Below, piece after piece: positions 1 through 8,245 of a DNA stretch of 13,837 nt. The translations under genes and the position numbers were made by a program. Below the pieces are notes generated by a model. That model was not told where the DNA came from and did no database searches. It was given only the letters and a program-made list of their open reading frames with translations. The stretch's first letter is position 1. Every line of letters starts with the position of its first letter. The stretch comes from Dunaliella salina (taxonomy: Eukaryota > Chlorophyta > Chlorophyceae > Chlamydomonadales > Dunaliellaceae): positions 573,524-587,360 of the forward strand of contig MU069533.1 of assembly GCA_002284615.2 (NCBI GenBank). The letters are read 5' to 3'.

Positions 1-29
1 CACCTGCTGAAGCCCTCTACTCCTTCGCC

Positions 30-84
30 ATGGCTCCTTCCCGCCCGCTGGGGCTGCTCGTTCTATCGGTGGCGCTCATGAGCA
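30..84 (+). other. Exon 1: signal peptide
   Basis: The first exon reads MAPSRPLGLLVLSVALMSS: a short basic n-region (R5), then a hydrophobic core (LGLLVLSVALM) and small residues. This is a typical secretory signal peptide. It ends at the strong donor GTGAGT (85-90). Its phase-1 end joins exon 2 at 261 without a frame break. ATG 30 sits in a GCC-ATG-G context, which supports it as the start. Confidence 0.75.
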
Positions 85-3000
85 GTGAGTGCACATCTTA
101 TCCTGCACGTAACTGCATCATATGATGCGCATGACAGCTGTTGTATCTCGGAACCTGAGGAGAAGCTCCCTCGGGAGAATTACCTCAGGAGGATTACACC
201 AGGGACGTGAATCACGGGCCCGTGACACCCCGGGGTGTCATTAATGCGCCTCTATGGCAGACGAAGTTGACAGCATCTACAAATCTGATGGTGTCATTTT
301 CTTTGCTCCAGGAATTCCTGCCATTCATCTTTTCAATTCAATGGAATCTCTCCTGAAAATCACGATTGCTCCCCTTGAAAACTTTTCATCATGTGCACGT
401 GCAGGCCTTGCCCCTTTGGCCAGTGCCGCTGATCATACCGGTGAGTCCCATGCGCTGAAATGATTCCTTCTGCTGCGGTGGAGGGGACTCACGGCTCTTT
501 GAGCCAATGTGTCTCCTTTTCCTTAATTGATGTAGGGAGAGTTTCTCTTCCTACGTAGTTTTTCTTTTCTTTTCTTTTTCTTTGCTGCAGCACAGCACAG
601 CTATGAAGTACATACTTCATAGCAAGCATCACCATTCTCAAATGCCCACTGCAGGTGGGCCGAGCCTCTACCGTAACTTCTATGAGGCCATCGATCAGTA
701 CAGCCAAAATCACGATGGCGAACTTTCAGCTCTGAAGGTGGGGATTGCTTTGCTGGTCCAACCAATGCTGTGGCACATGCATGTCTTGTGTGTGCGCTGG
801 ATGATCATCAGAATATTTCTAAAATCGCAGACTGTGGATGTAACTGCCTGAAACTTTCATCTGTGTGCTCCAGGAATTCCTTGATGCAGAGCCATTTGCT
901 GACGGCAAGAAGACGCTTATGGCCGAATCTAATGGCACTCTATTTGCACCAAAAAATGATGCATTTGTCAATGCGGGGCTAGCTATCGGCTACGGCTCCA
1001 ATGGCGAGAAGCCTCTTTCTGTTGCGGACATGCTTAGCATTGATTCACTGCGAGAAGCCACGGTGGAATCACTGTCGCTGCACTTTGTAGACGGCCCCTA
1101 CGACTCAGGGGTTATGCACCATGAGTGGTGGTTGACTGAGGCAGAGAACACGAGTGCAACGACGTCTCTTGGGTGAGCTAGCCACCTGGGTTGTTCAAAG
1201 CCTTGTTTCACCTGTCAGCCTTGGCCATGTGTGGGGTCCTGCATGAGTGCTTTATCTCTCTACAAGTAGTGCTTCACATCAACTGTTGGATGATCCACTT
1301 GCCATCATTTCACTCGTCAGCCTTGGTCATGCGTGGGGTCTTGCATTCGCGGTTCATCTCATTCGCGCTTCATATCAATTCTTTCACGCAATTTTCCATC
1401 TCTTCTTGGCACATTTTGCAGGGAAGAGCTGTACCTATGGAGTAATGGAAATAATGCTGATAAGGATGACTTGAAGATTTTTTACGATCAATCCTATACT
1501 GACCTTGCAGCCACTGTTGTAGCCGAGGACATTGCCAGGACAGATGACCCTGATTTCCCTGCTGGACATGAGGGTCATGTCCATACCATTGACACCCTCA
1601 TGATGTCCCCCTCAATGAAGAGATTGGCTAATACGGGAGTGGGATTCAACTTTGAGGGTGAGGCATAGACTTTGCGAGTGCATCTGCTACTGTGGCTCAT
1701 CAGTGCTTGCTTCTCTTAACGATCATGATCTGGTGCTTGCTTCACTCAGCGATCGCAATATGATGCAGACACGGCTCCCTCCCTTTTTTCTCTGCAGATG
1801 AGATTGATGCTGAACAAGACCTGCACACAGTGAAGGCTGTTATTATGACCTCTGATGTTGCCAAGTTTGCTGTCCTGGGCCCCGGCTTGACTGGCGCTGT
1901 GCTTGCCCCAACTGATGCAGCCTTCAATACTTTCATTGAGGACATGAATTTGAATGTAACCAAGTTCCTAGCAGATACAGACCGAGTCAAGCGGGTGGGT
2001 GACACAAAAAAATCAGTCGATCTAGTCTTCCGTGCTGTTCTCTTCAGCTGGTGAGTTTCATCTTCACAAATTATTTCTTCCTCTCATGATCTGGCCATGA
2101 CCTACATAGCTGAGTGTCTAACACAGGATTTCTTCCATCCCCGCATCGCAGGTGTTGTACGAGCACATTGTCCCTACCATTTCATCTCCCAACGAGGAAA
2201 CCACCACTATGGAATATGACACTCTCAAGTGAGTTGGAGGAGGAACCACTCTTATGGGTCTAATCTCTCTCACTTGCCGAATGCTTATGATGACATGTTG
2301 TCACATTACGGAGTCCTCACGGGGATTTCATTGACGGTGGTGCAACTGTCAGATGATACTTGTGTTCACATGTTGTCTGATTTTGCTGTCCTTGCAGGGA
2401 TGGTAGTGAGGGTGGTGTGACTCTATCAGTGGAATTTGTCGGGGGTAATGTGACCAAGGTGACCAATGACGGGGAGTCAGTAGAGGTTATCCAGGGTGGC
2501 TGCAACTTTCAAGGAGGGTGTATGTACAAAATTGGCAAGGTTCTCATCTCCAAAGCCACCAAGGACTTTGTGATGAGTCGCTCTTCCACAGCCAGTAAGT
2601 GACACACCTGCACCTGTCTATGCAAGTACGCTCGCTTCCTCTTCAGCCACATGGAAAGATCTGTTGGTATGGGACCCATTGCCATGCAAACTACCAAAGC
2701 AAGTTACCACTGATGTGGCTTTTCTGGCGCAGATGGTAAATGGAAGGAGGCTGCCCTTCTACCAGAGGGCGTGGCTACCGCTGATGCCAATGCCGCTGAA
2801 GATCTCCTTGCTAAAGCTGGTCTTTCAGACCTCTTGAACGACGAGACGAACACAGAGAAATTCACTATGTTCCTTCCAGGAAAGGTACACCAACATAGAC
2901 CAAGCAAGATCTGCGTCACTTTCCTCCTTCAGCTGAGGAATTGTCATGGATTCCAGTTTTTAAACTTGCTACAAAATCTTTGCCCTGTTTTTTGGTGCCC

Positions 3001-3859
3001 CCTGTACAATCTTATGGTTTGTTGTGTCACGTGACGATGCAGGAAAAAGCACGGCAAGACATTTTTGATCAATTGGGCGTTGACACCTTGAGTGAAGTCT
3101 CTGTTGGTAAAGATGAGTTAAAAAAGGTATGTTCTGGCAACTCCTTTGGTGTCTTCCCATGGAGGTGGAATCGTGTAAAGTTTACCTCTGAACCCTTTGA
3201 TTTGAAGAGTTGTAGAAAACTCCACTCAATCCCCTCATTAGGGATTTGAGGTGAATGTACTTAGTGCTGATCTAAAGGTGGATGTGACCTTCTCAAGTGG
3301 AAGGTAACTTAGTCTGTGTGTCTTAATTCTGTCAAACATATTTTGATGGCCTTTATTGCTTTGCAGCTGCTTGACTCATACCGCGTGCCAGCAAGCAATT
3401 ATGATGGTGACAAACTGACAGAAGGTGGAAGCCCTTATCAAACAGCGTGAGTTTATTTAAGACTTTTCTTCACAAGTGTGCATATTGTGAATGTGCATTT
3501 AAGTTTGTGTTTGTGAACAAGCAGCTTATCTACATAAACACTGGAGGAAAAGGAATTCTGCTTCTACTCCTTTCTTTCCCCACAGAAATCCAAAAGTGAA
3601 GCTGTCAATGACAGACAATGGAATTGCTGTTGAGGACGTAGAGACTGGCCGGAAGCTGCTGGCCAAGGTGTCTGCCACTGGACGTAGTTCGCCCATGGAA
3701 TTTGAAAATGGCAAGGTGGTGTATTTCATGGACAATTTGCCTGTGACTAAGAAAATGGCTTTTGATGCTTTGACTGGTGGAGCTAGCCAATTCACCCCTT
3801 CCATCTTCACCATTGCATTCATGGTGATTGCAGCAATGGTGGCCCAGCTGAGTCTGTAA
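30..3859 (+). CDS. Three-domain fasciclin (FAS1) surface protein, spliced, probably GPI-anchored
   Basis: Exons by my reading: 30-84, 261-440, 655-737, 874-1172, 1422-1657, 1798-1994, 2152-2228, 2398-2594, 2733-2884, 3043-3126, 3367-3446, 3586-3859. All introns are GT-AG and the phase stays consistent, giving 637 residues. FAS1 domains act in cell adhesion and extracellular matrix or wall contact. The FAS1 signatures are LFAPKNDAF (about residues 129-137) with LSLHFVDG; LAPTDAAF (320-327) with VLYEHIV (351-357); and FTMFLPGK (485-492) with LLDSYRVP (521-528). Residues 1-19 form a signal peptide. The last 20 residues are hydrophobic and follow small residues (GGAS), as in a GPI-attachment signal. 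Several N-x-S/T sequons (NFS, NGT, NTS, two NVT) suit a secreted glycoprotein. The gene resembles algal CAM and plant FLA proteins. The frame is open upstream of ATG 30, so further 5' exons are possible. Exon 2 is the least certain exon by homology. Confidence 0.85.
85..260 (+). repeat. Intron 1 with a series of perfect palindromes
   Basis: This 176-bp intron (GTGAGT...GGCAG) carries five inverted symmetries. GCATCATATGATGC at 115-128 is a 14-bp perfect palindrome. A nested hairpin spans 154-189, with outer arms CCTGAGG/CCTCAGG and inner arms CTCCC/GGGAG. TCACGGGCCCGTGA at 212-225 is 14 bp and perfect. TGACACCCCGGGGTGTCA at 223-240 is 18 bp and perfect, overlapping the previous one by TGA. 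CATTAATG lies at 239-246. The symmetry is read directly; any role (RNA structure, protein-binding sites, mobile hairpin) is unknown. Confidence 0.8.
474..587 (+). mobile_element. 3' UTR fragment of element A family LINE inside intron 2
   Basis: The stretch shares a long block (GACTCACGGCTCTTTGAGCC, then GTGTCTCCTTTTCCTTAATT and the GTAGGGAGAGTTTCTC core) with the reverse complement of 12950-13040 and, more diverged, of 5582-5680. Those two are 3' ends of the element A family on the - strand, so this copy lies in + sense. It ends in a T-rich run, as the others do. Only the 3' UTR is present, as expected of a severely 5'-truncated insertion. The boundaries are approximate, and no target duplication was recognised. 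Confidence 0.7.
600..623. repeat. Perfect 11-bp hairpin in intron 2
   Basis: GCTATGAAGTA (600-610) and TACTTCATAGC (613-623) are exact reverse complements separated by only two bases. The hairpin lies about 12 bp beyond the LINE 3'-end fragment and 31 bp before the exon 3 acceptor. It could form a tight stem in the pre-mRNA near the splice site. Function unknown. Confidence 0.7.
1205..1408. repeat. Imperfect 102-bp tandem duplication in intron 4
   Basis: Two units start near 1205 and 1307. Both contain TTTCAC, then GTCAGCCTTGG, CATG/CGTGTGGGGTC, TGCAT and a TTCATAT/TTCACATCAA block. The spacing between the matching GTCAGCC motifs is 102 bp (1214 and 1316). The duplication makes up most of intron 4 (1173-1421) and does not affect coding sequence. 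Confidence 0.6.
1995..2151 (+). other. Intron 6 with two coherent splice models
   Basis: The model used takes donor GTGGGT at 1995 and acceptor GCAG ending at 2151. This joins RVKR directly to VLYEHIVP, the spacing expected between the helix and the conserved H2 motif of FAS1. An alternative uses the stronger donor GTGAGT at 2051 and acceptor ACACAG ending at 2126. It also stays in frame but inserts about 27 residues before VLYEHIVP. Both are read directly from the sequence; homology favours the first. Confidence 0.55.
3586..3859 (+). other. Last exon: end of third FAS1 domain and C-terminal anchor
   Basis: This exon encodes the closing strands of the third FAS1 domain (around KVVYFMDNLP) and then the C-terminal hydrophobic stretch FTIAFMVIAAMVAQLSL, ending at TAA 3857-3859. 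Nothing charged follows the hydrophobic run. That favours a cleaved GPI signal over a transmembrane segment with a cytoplasmic tail. The bases TGTAA overlap the stop codon. Confidence 0.7.
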
Positions 3860-4112
3860 ATAGTGACATGATAATTGGTTGGGATAGGTGGTATGGAAGA
3901 ACTGTAATAGGCTGCATTGGAAGGTTGTGAATTGTGTGTGCCTGGTCTTTGTTTTGTACACAAGTTGCATGGATGTTGGCTTTGGTGTGGTTATTGGCTT
4001 TGGTAGGGTTGGTATGATTGTTGGCTCTAATTTTTGTTCTATACACTCTGTTGTGTAGTCTGAACATGGGGCAGCAAATGGCTTTTTAAAATTTGCCAAA
4101 AGGTTGGAATCC
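3860..4112 (+). other. FAS1 gene 3' UTR and downstream flank
   Basis: No gene is visible here. TGTAA, the poly(A) signal typical of chlorophyte genes, occurs overlapping the stop (3856-3860) and again at 3903-3907. The region is G/T-rich, with short near-repeats of TTGGCTTTGGT around 3975-4020. The transcript end cannot be fixed from sequence alone. Confidence 0.4.
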
Positions 4113-4147
4113 GTTTAGGGTTTAGGTTTTTATTCTAAACCCTAAAC
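4113..4147. repeat. Inverted telomere-type motif hairpin
   Basis: GTTTAGGGTTTAG (4113-4125) and CTAAACCCTAAAC (4135-4147) are perfect 13-bp inverted repeats around a 9-base loop. The unit TTTAGGG is the Arabidopsis-type telomere repeat shared by land plants, many green algae and dinoflagellates. The arrangement is head-to-head. It could be an interstitial telomeric relic, a fusion scar, or a hairpin acting in 3' end formation of the FAS1 transcript. Confidence 0.75.
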
Positions 4148-4424
4148 TCCGCAATAGGTGGATCGGTATGCTCACTAAGCGGCAGGGATTCAAATTTAGA
4201 ATGCGCTGGTTGTATGGAAAGGGCTTGTTTTTGTTTTCTCTGGCGTTTGGATGGTAGTTGGTAAAAACTTGAGCACTTCTTCTTGAGACTTAGGTGTATT
4301 GCTGATTTTGTCATTGTTGTCGAGTTAAAATCTGTTGGCACTAAGTAAATGCTGTTTTCCCAATCAAGTCCATTTCTTTGCACTTTTTTCATTCGTGCAT
4401 TGGACACAGGATGTGTTTACACAG
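4148..4424. other. Gene-free spacer
   Basis: I see no coding or structural signal between the telomere-type hairpin and the tandem array. The composition is T-rich on the + strand. The short reading frames here look incidental. Confidence 0.4.
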
Positions 4425-4634
4425 CTCATCCTCTGCACTGAAATGCAACTCATCTTCTGCACTGAAATGCAACTCATCTTCTGCACTCAAATCCAACTCA
4501 CCTTCTGCACTGAAATGCGGCTTATCTTCTGTACTGAAATGACATTTTTTGCATGCCTTGCCATTTTTCTGCACTGAAATGCAAATTATCTTCTGCACTG
4601 AAATGATATTGTTTGCATACCTTGCCATTTTTCT
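4425..4634. repeat. 24-bp minisatellite with a compound second half
   Basis: Five consecutive 24-bp units start at 4425, 4449, 4473, 4497 and 4521. Each begins near CTCATCTTCTGCACTG and ends near AAATGCAA, with a few substitutions per unit. From 4545 the array changes to a longer compound repeat in which a GCATGCCTTGCCATTTTTCTG-like block follows each CTGCACTGAAATG core; two such copies end near 4634. Because 24 is a multiple of three, both strands stay open through the array and give repetitive frames. I judge these non-coding. Confidence 0.8.
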
Positions 4635-4698
4635 GAGCACCTGCTTATCAGATTTTTTTTTAAACCATGTACAATTTTGTAATTGAGCTTGTGATGGA

Positions 4699-4728
4699 GG
4701 GGGGGGAGGGGAGGGGGGAGGAAGGGGG
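4699..4728 (+). repeat. G-quadruplex-type tract
   Basis: Guanine runs of 8, 4, 6, 2 and 5 are separated by single A or AA (4699-4728). This meets the usual G4 pattern on the + strand. It follows a T-rich stretch and precedes the AT-rich gene-free region. No promoter or gene start is evident next to it. Confidence 0.65.
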
Positions 4729-5581
4729 TCTTAAAGAGAAGTGTCTAAGAAAACTTGATTTAAGGTAGTAAATCAAGTGAAAAAAGGAAATGCGTGAAGG
4801 TGTATTCGCCAATAAATCAGATGATTGAATATAACAAGTCATGTTACAAATCATTTCACACGCCAAGGAGGGGATAGATTACTAATGGCGTAAAATCAAA
4901 TTGTCTCAATCTAAGTGAGAATGATGATCATAATGTCCCTACCATGCACACATAACATACTAAAAACTGGAAATTGAGAAAATTTGGTGGAAAGAAAAGG
5001 AAAAATAAAGAAAGTAATTGTACAGTATCAGAAGTTGGGTAATACGACAAGAGTATTCAAAAAATTGTTGAAAAGGCGAAGATGTCGTGAACACATGTTC
5101 AAAACTTGCCTCAACCATGGCAAAAACCGTAGTTATTGCCACCAAATCTTGTACTGAGGTTAGAATATAACCTGTAAACTTCTGATTATTATAAATCTTT
5201 GGCGAACAATTTGCTTGAAACAAAGTCACTACATGACATACGGTATGGAATAAAATAGTAAACTCTGAAAAAAAAGTAAGGAGGGAAAATGGTACACTGT
5301 AGAACCATTTGCACAAATAAAACAAAAGCCATTACATTACAAATTTTCATTCAAATAAATACGAGTGGTCTTATTCTTGCATCATCAATATATAAGACAT
5401 AATATGTTATGATCAATGCGTCAATTATGGATCTGATAAAAGGTAAGGAGAAGAAAATGCATCCATTTTTGTGGATACTTGAGTGTAAAAATACAATGAC
5501 GTATAATCAGATGATTATCACCACATTTAACCCCATATTCTCCCAAAATACACACCCACAGCTCACATGTATAGTACTATG
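4729..5581. other. AT-rich gene-free region
   Basis: About 850 bp of low-GC DNA contains only accidental reading frames. A 121-codon open frame on the - strand (5325-4960) is rich in F, L, S and Y and has no recognisable motif. I found no transposon ends, RNA gene or splice-supported exon. It may be degraded repeat or ordinary intergenic DNA. Confidence 0.45.
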
Positions 5582-5888
5582 GATAGAAAGAAAACTGCGC
5601 AGGCAAAGAAACTCCTTACATCAATGAAGGAGAAGAAGACACATGAACTTGAAAAAGAGCCGTGAGCCCCCTTCACCACAATGTATGAAAAAGAGAAAGC
5701 TAATGTGAATTTGGAAGGCTACTACTAGTAGGAGCACCTGACTCTAGAACCTTACTGTGGGAAATATTCTTGTTTTCAATAGCGGGACATGTGGTGACTA
5801 GTTTGAGGGCATATTGAACAGAATGGGCACGAAGTTGTTGAGCAAGCTTAGTGGCATGCTGGCGATCCAATCCTAGTTGTTTGAATTG
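5582..5888 (-). pseudogene. Element A C-terminal tail and 3' UTR
   Basis: On the - strand a frame begins QFKQLGLDRQHATKLAQQL near 5888, continues through RAHSVQYALKLVTTCPAIEN and KVLES, and stops at TAG (5702-5700). The 3' UTR follows to about 5582. The same protein segment, with frameshifts, is in the copy at 12950-13250 (HTLNQF, LGLNHQR, LHARSVHYAHKLV, HSQVLEP). The N-terminal side of this tail is missing here because element B's 3' end sits at about 5888. Compared with the upstream copy, roughly 30 residues between the HAD/HAS-LR motif and NQF are lost. Confidence 0.6.
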
Positions 5889-5906
5889 GTTACAAGGTTA
5901 CAATGT

Positions 5907-7190
5907 CTAGGGACCTTCAGCCAGAGCGTTCGGCTGATCAGTCTGTGACTGGTCTATACCAGTCAAACATAAACCCATGAGCTCAGAAATGTGATGGAAA
6001 AGCTTGTAGTCCTTCTGGGAAGGAAAATCAAAGACCAAGGGCGCGGTGACATGTTGCACACAAGGTTCAGTTCGCTAGAAACTGGCTAACTGTCGAAACA
6101 GCTCAAAATACTTCCGCCTAAATTGGCACACCTCAGGACACATGCGCTTGAAGAGGACATGGACCTCACCTTGATCTTCCTGCAGGTTTCACCTATCACA
6201 AATGGCAGACTCCTCACCCTGGGACCAAATAGCTCTGTCAACACGCAGGGTGTGGGCACGCAAACTGAATTGACTAACAATACGCAGGATATGGCCAGAG
6301 AGGTTCAGAGACAAGTGGCGAGGAATTTGCATTGGGGCACGCAGGTTAGAATGAAAAGGAACGCCAATTTGCAAAATAAGACTGATAGAGGGACACAGAG
6401 TTTCGAGGCACGCTCATCACATCAGTAGCAGCAGTGTTCCAGACATCCCGCAGTCTCAATTTCAAATCATCTGCAAACTCCTGAATCTTGATCGGTGCAT
6501 CCCTCCGTACCGCTTGCACATACTCATCACACTTCCGCAACCCTTGAAAGCCATCCAGCATCTGGGCAGTCCGACATCCAGCAGCCCTGGAGTGCATGTT
6601 GCAATCAGCCTGAAATACCTTCTTAAGGGCAGCGCTGTTGCAGTCCAGCATACTGTTGTACAGCTTGATCACAGATCTAAACCAAAAGAACTGTAGGGAC
6701 TCATGGCCACACTCTTGCAGCATGGTCCAGTTAGAAGTGGTACGCTTCACACCTAGAGTACGCTTCAAGAAACCCAAGTGCGGTTTGCTTTTAACTCTGT
6801 CCCTTGCTTCACGAAGGCTGTACCCCACTTTTGACTACAGTACATAGCTGCTGGAATCAAGTACGTCTTCCTGAGCCATAGGGTGGCTTGGGGGCTGCTA
6901 TCTAACTCATAATTTCGCACAAACTGTGAAATACGACCAGAGGCAGCCATGACAGCACCAGTGACGTGCTCAGAAGACTTCTCCATATTCAGACGCATAC
7001 GAAACACCATACCTAGATACTTGAAGCTCTCTTTACACTGCAGCGCAACTCCACCTACTGTGAACGTGGGCAAATTACTGCCACTTGAGTGAAAATGCAC
7101 CACCTCAGACTTGCTCGTGTTAATGATCAGATGCTTTGTGCGCGTATGCATGCAGCCGGTTGAGCATATGCTGTAGATCATTGGCAGCAT
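5907..7190 (-). pseudogene. Element B RT thumb, connection region and terminal zinc knuckle
   Basis: After a frameshift near 7135 the frame continues with LIINTSKSEVVHFH and ESFKYLGMVF (RT motifs D/E). A shift near 6790 leads to LKRTLGVKRTTSNW and LQFFWFRSVIKLYNSML, then another near 6370 to IPRHLSLNLSGHILR. A knuckle-like segment follows: ICDR then in-frame TGA at 6191-6189 where a second Cys is expected, later HVLFKR where Cys would follow H-x4, then CPEVC. A second in-frame TAG is at 6077-6075. The frame ends DQPNALAEGP with TAG at 5909-5907. Two of the four presumed zinc ligands are lost. Confidence 0.7.
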
Positions 7191-8245
7191 TACTAATCAG
7201 AGTCAGGTCATCAGCAAACAACAAATGCGACACATTGAGCCCCTCAGTCCCTGTCACGGCACCCGTACAGCCCTCTGCAACAAAGTCCACATCATTGATA
7301 TATAAGGAGAAAAGCAAGGGTGATAGAGGGCACCCCTGCTTGACCCCCGCATTAGGGTGTTCGTACTAATGGTGTATACACCAGCAGTCTTGTCACCATC
7401 CTTTGGCACATACTCATCCCCTTCATACATATATTGGATGGCAGCAAGGAAAGGAGCAGGCATGCGAATGTTCTGAAGGTGCTGCCATAAGGCCTGCCTT
7501 GGTATGGTATCGCACGCCTGCTTGGAATCAATAAATGCAGCACGCAAACGCCCAGGCGTCCGCAAACGTGCAGCGTGCTGTAGATGCCTTAAAATGAAAA
7601 GGGGTTGTAACGTGTTATGCCCAGGGCAAAACCCAAACTGGGTGTCCGGGATCTTGCGCTAACTCATGCACCAATCAGTCATCAGAGCCCGCAACACATT
7701 TGCATACATTTGGTACATTGTCCCACTCACAGCGAGCATCCTACAGTTGTTGGGATCCAAGAAGGCACCTTTCTTGTACACAGGAGCCAGCTTAGCCTTT
7801 TTCCAGTCGTTGGGTATGCGGGCTTTTTCAAACAACGTTGTTAACAACTTGAACAACTGCGCGATGTGAGGCTCTAGCACATTCATCCTGTCATATCCGC
7901 GTCCATTTGGCCACAGGCGCTGGACCACTGCAAATTTAAGAAAGGGTGCACTCACACAGTCAAAACCAAGGGAGGCCTGAGCATTCATCTTGCTAATCTG
8001 CCTTGCAACCAGCCCCTGAAATGTTGTTAGATCAGGAGGCTCAACAACATCAGGATGCACTCTTGCACCTTCCCTTTGCTGCCTCAGCAGATCAACCACG
8101 CCATGCCCCCTTCCAATAGGAATTGCCTGCCCTCTACCAACAACCGAACTTGGTCCAACACGTGCAGGGAAATGTGGCCTGAAGTGCTTAGTCAGATAAT
8201 CTGCCCAAGCACCCTGAGAGATGGGCGTGCATTGTGCCCGCCCAA
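7120..8245 (-). pseudogene. Element B reverse transcriptase, fingers and palm
   Basis: RT motifs appear in order on the - strand. Upstream is NAQASLGFDCVSAPFLKFA, then ARIPNDWKKAKLAPVYKKG with DPNNCRMLAVSGTMY (RT motifs 1-2). QFGFCPGHNTLQPLFILRHL follows after a frameshift near 7660. Motif A is AAFIDSKQACDT (about 7550-7510), with the catalytic Asp kept. Motif B GVKQGCPLSPLLF lies in a new frame from about 7350. Motif C FADD is at 7218-7207. At least two frameshifts break the frame, so no intact polymerase can be made. The family assignment to a non-LTR RT is firm. Confidence 0.85.

Larger units (their letters stand above)
5888..8245 (-). mobile_element. Element B: second LINE fragment, inserted in element A
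   Basis: This is a different LINE family from element A. It starts, 5'-truncated, near 8245 in the segment before the RT and runs through RT, connection and a terminal knuckle region to a stop at 5909-5907. It ends with two copies of TTGTAACC (- strand; GGTTACAA at 5888-5895 and 5896-5903), like the short tandem tails that end several LINE clades. There is no RNase H. The upstream endonuclease, if it had one, is lost by truncation. On both sides lies element A protein (HLIEIKFFEDTR before, QFKQLGLD after), so I infer insertion with loss of about 90 bp of target. No clean target duplication was found. Confidence 0.6.

Noticed and set aside
4389..4640. Open frames on both strands across the minisatellite
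   Set aside because: They exist only because the repeat unit is a multiple of three; no start context, domain or splice support.
4960..5325. 121-codon - strand frame in AT-rich DNA
   Set aside because: Composition is dominated by F, L, S and Y as expected from AT-rich sequence; no motif or neighbouring exon supports it.
5947..5966. Short hairpin GACTGGT...ACCAGTC
   Set aside because: It lies within the element B C-terminal coding remnant and is short enough to be incidental.
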